Source: an uncultured Acidobacteriia bacterium | Lineage (GTDB): Bacteria > Acidobacteriota > Terriglobia > Bryobacterales > Bryobacteraceae | Assembly (NCBI GenBank): GCA_903925975.1 | Contig: CAIYHG010000075.1 | Coordinates: 1-43,767, forward strand | Length of the DNA stretch: 43,767 nt | Reading direction: 5' to 3' | Shown: in pieces, positions 42,794 to 43,767 of the stretch | How the letters are laid out: every line of letters starts with the position of its first letter | Position numbering within the stretch: position 1 is the stretch's first letter | Notes under the pieces: generated by a model | Told to the model about the DNA's origin: nothing | Databases searched by the model: none | What the model saw: only the letters and a program-made list of their open reading frames with translations | Position numbers and translations under genes: made by a program

Positions 42794-43767
42794 ATGATTC
42801 GCGTCGGAGTAATTGGGTATGGATATTGGGGCCCGGTCGTAGCGCGAAACCTTGCCTCTACGGATGGCTGCCGGCTGGTTGCCGTTTGCGATAGGGACCC
42901 CGCCGCTCTGGCGCGAGCCTGCAAGGCGCACCCCGGAACCCAAACAACGAGCCGCCCGCACGACCTGCTCCGTTCGCCCGAGATCGATGCGATTGCCGTG
43001 ATTACGCCGGTTTGGACCCACTTCGAGCTAGCCAAAGAGGCGCTCGAAAACGGCAAGCACCTCTTCGTCGAGAAGCCATTTACGTCGAGCTCGGTCCAGG
43101 CCCTGGAGTTGATCGATCTGGCGCTAGCCAGGAATCTCCAGATCATGGTGGACCACACGTTCCTCTTCACCGGAGCAGTCAGGAAGATCCGGCAATTGAT
43201 CGACGAGGGAGTGCTCGGGAAGCTGTACTATTACGACTCTGCCCGCGTCAACCTGGGTCTCTTCCAACACGACGTGAACGTGATCTGGGACCTGGCCCCG
43301 CACGATCTATCCATCATGTGCCACCTGCTTGGCGCCAAGCCCGAATGCGTCAGCGCAACAGGGCAACGGCATCTGAACGGACTGGAAGACATTGCCTATA
43401 TCACCGTCTATTTCCCCGACATGCTGGCGCATATCAACGTGAACTGGCTCTCGCCGGTTAAGGTCCGGACGACGTTGATCGGCGGCGAAAAGAAGATGGT
43501 GGTGTGGAACGAATTGAAGGCCGATGAAAAGGTCAAGGTCTACGACAGAGGCGTCAACATCACGACCGGAGAAGGGGTATACGATCTCCTGGTAAGCTAC
43601 CGCTCCGGCGACATGTGGTCGCCGAAGGTGGACCAGACGGAAGCGCTGAAACTCGAGACCGCTTACTTCGTGGAGTGTGTCACTAAGAACATGACGCCCA
43701 TGAACGACGGCGCGGCTGGCCTGCAGGTGGTGCGGTTGCTCGAAGCCGCGTCGCAGTCGCTCAAGAA
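42794..43767 (+). CDS. Gfo/Idh/MocA-family sugar dehydrogenase, cut by the window end
   Basis: A 324-codon partial gene is open to the last base. The Rossmann start G-V-I-G-Y-G-Y-W-G has the G-x-G-x-x-G nucleotide motif (Gly8, Gly10, Gly13). E-K-P is at 93-95 and the catalytic-type P-H-D block has His170. The family oxidises or reduces sugars with NAD(P); members beside sugar transferases often modify nucleotide sugars (WlbA/WbpB-like) for surface polysaccharide. It lies 42 bases after the sugar transferase gene, in the same apparent operon. The substrate is not visible. Confidence 0.88.
   Translation, partial: MIRVGVIGYGYWGPVVARNLASTDGCRLVAVCDRDPAALARACKAHPGTQTTSRPHDLLRSPEIDAIAVITPVWTHFELAKEALENGKHLFVEKPFTSSSVQALELIDLALARNLQIMVDHTFLFTGAVRKIRQLIDEGVLGKLYYYDSARVNLGLFQHDVNVIWDLAPHDLSIMCHLLGAKPECVSATGQRHLNGLEDIAYITVYFPDMLAHINVNWLSPVKVRTTLIGGEKKMVVWNELKADEKVKVYDRGVNITTGEGVYDLLVSYRSGDMWSPKVDQTEALKLETAYFVECVTKNMTPMNDGAAGLQVVRLLEAASQSLK

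Overview
The window is about 43.8 kb of GC-rich bacterial chromosome. Gene content and style point to an acidobacterium of the Bryobacterales / 'Candidatus Solibacter' kind. The signs are a BlaI-BlaR1 (M56) pair, GC-rich palindromic intergenic repeats, many exported esterases and hydrolases, a pro-kumamolisin-like Ig-repeat protein and an UpxY-type NusG paralogue leading a polysaccharide locus. This placement is an inference from gene content; no rRNA or tRNA gene was seen to confirm it.

Layout. 1-3.8 kb: palindromic repeats, a sodium:solute symporter gene cut by one in-frame TAA, an exported two-repeat protein and a coupled pair of small Spy/LTxxQ-like exported proteins. 4-7.1 kb: a divergent outer-membrane barrel protein and a type-B carboxylesterase. 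7.3-12.5 kb: blaI with a clear operator inside its promoter, then a blaR1-like gene whose expected C-terminal part is replaced, in frame, by a phage-tail-like module. Two more tail-like genes and a secreted SGNH hydrolase follow. 12.5-13.0 kb: a gene-poor stretch with a leftward terminator. 13.0-15.2 kb: rpmI-rplT-(ZapB-like)-zapA-DUF1684, tightly coupled. 15.2-23.5 kb: an M50 protease (leftward), then tig, clpX, lon, engB and rho; clpP is missing from its usual place between tig and clpX. 23.6-29.7 kb, leftward: mtgA, a SUMF1-domain gene bounded by a 67-bp duplication of the mtgA 5' end, the sulfate-assimilation operon cysD-cysN-cysH, and purU. 29.8-37.8 kb: a 1420-residue repeat protein with a dead sedolisin head, a GH31 glycosidase and a CE1-like esterase. 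37.9-40.2 kb: a leftward alpha/beta hydrolase and a small exported protein. 40.3-40.6 kb: the decayed end of an integrase-type transposase. 40.9-43.8 kb: a NusG/RfaH-like antiterminator with an ops-like sequence at its start, a sugar-phosphate transferase with a GGDEF-like head, and a Gfo/Idh/MocA dehydrogenase cut by the window end.

How the parts work together. tig-clpX-lon is a protein-quality block. CysD/CysN make APS, and CysH carries the Cys-Cys/CxxC iron-sulfur signature of enzymes that reduce APS directly; consistently, the APS-kinase domain at the end of CysN has lost its nucleotide-binding motifs. The last three genes look like the start of a capsule or exopolysaccharide operon under processive antitermination. 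The most unusual assembly is the blaI-blaR1 locus, where a sensor protease gene runs in frame into a phage-tail module; this is either a domesticated phage fragment under BlaI control, a passive insertion, or an assembly chimera, and the sequence alone cannot decide.
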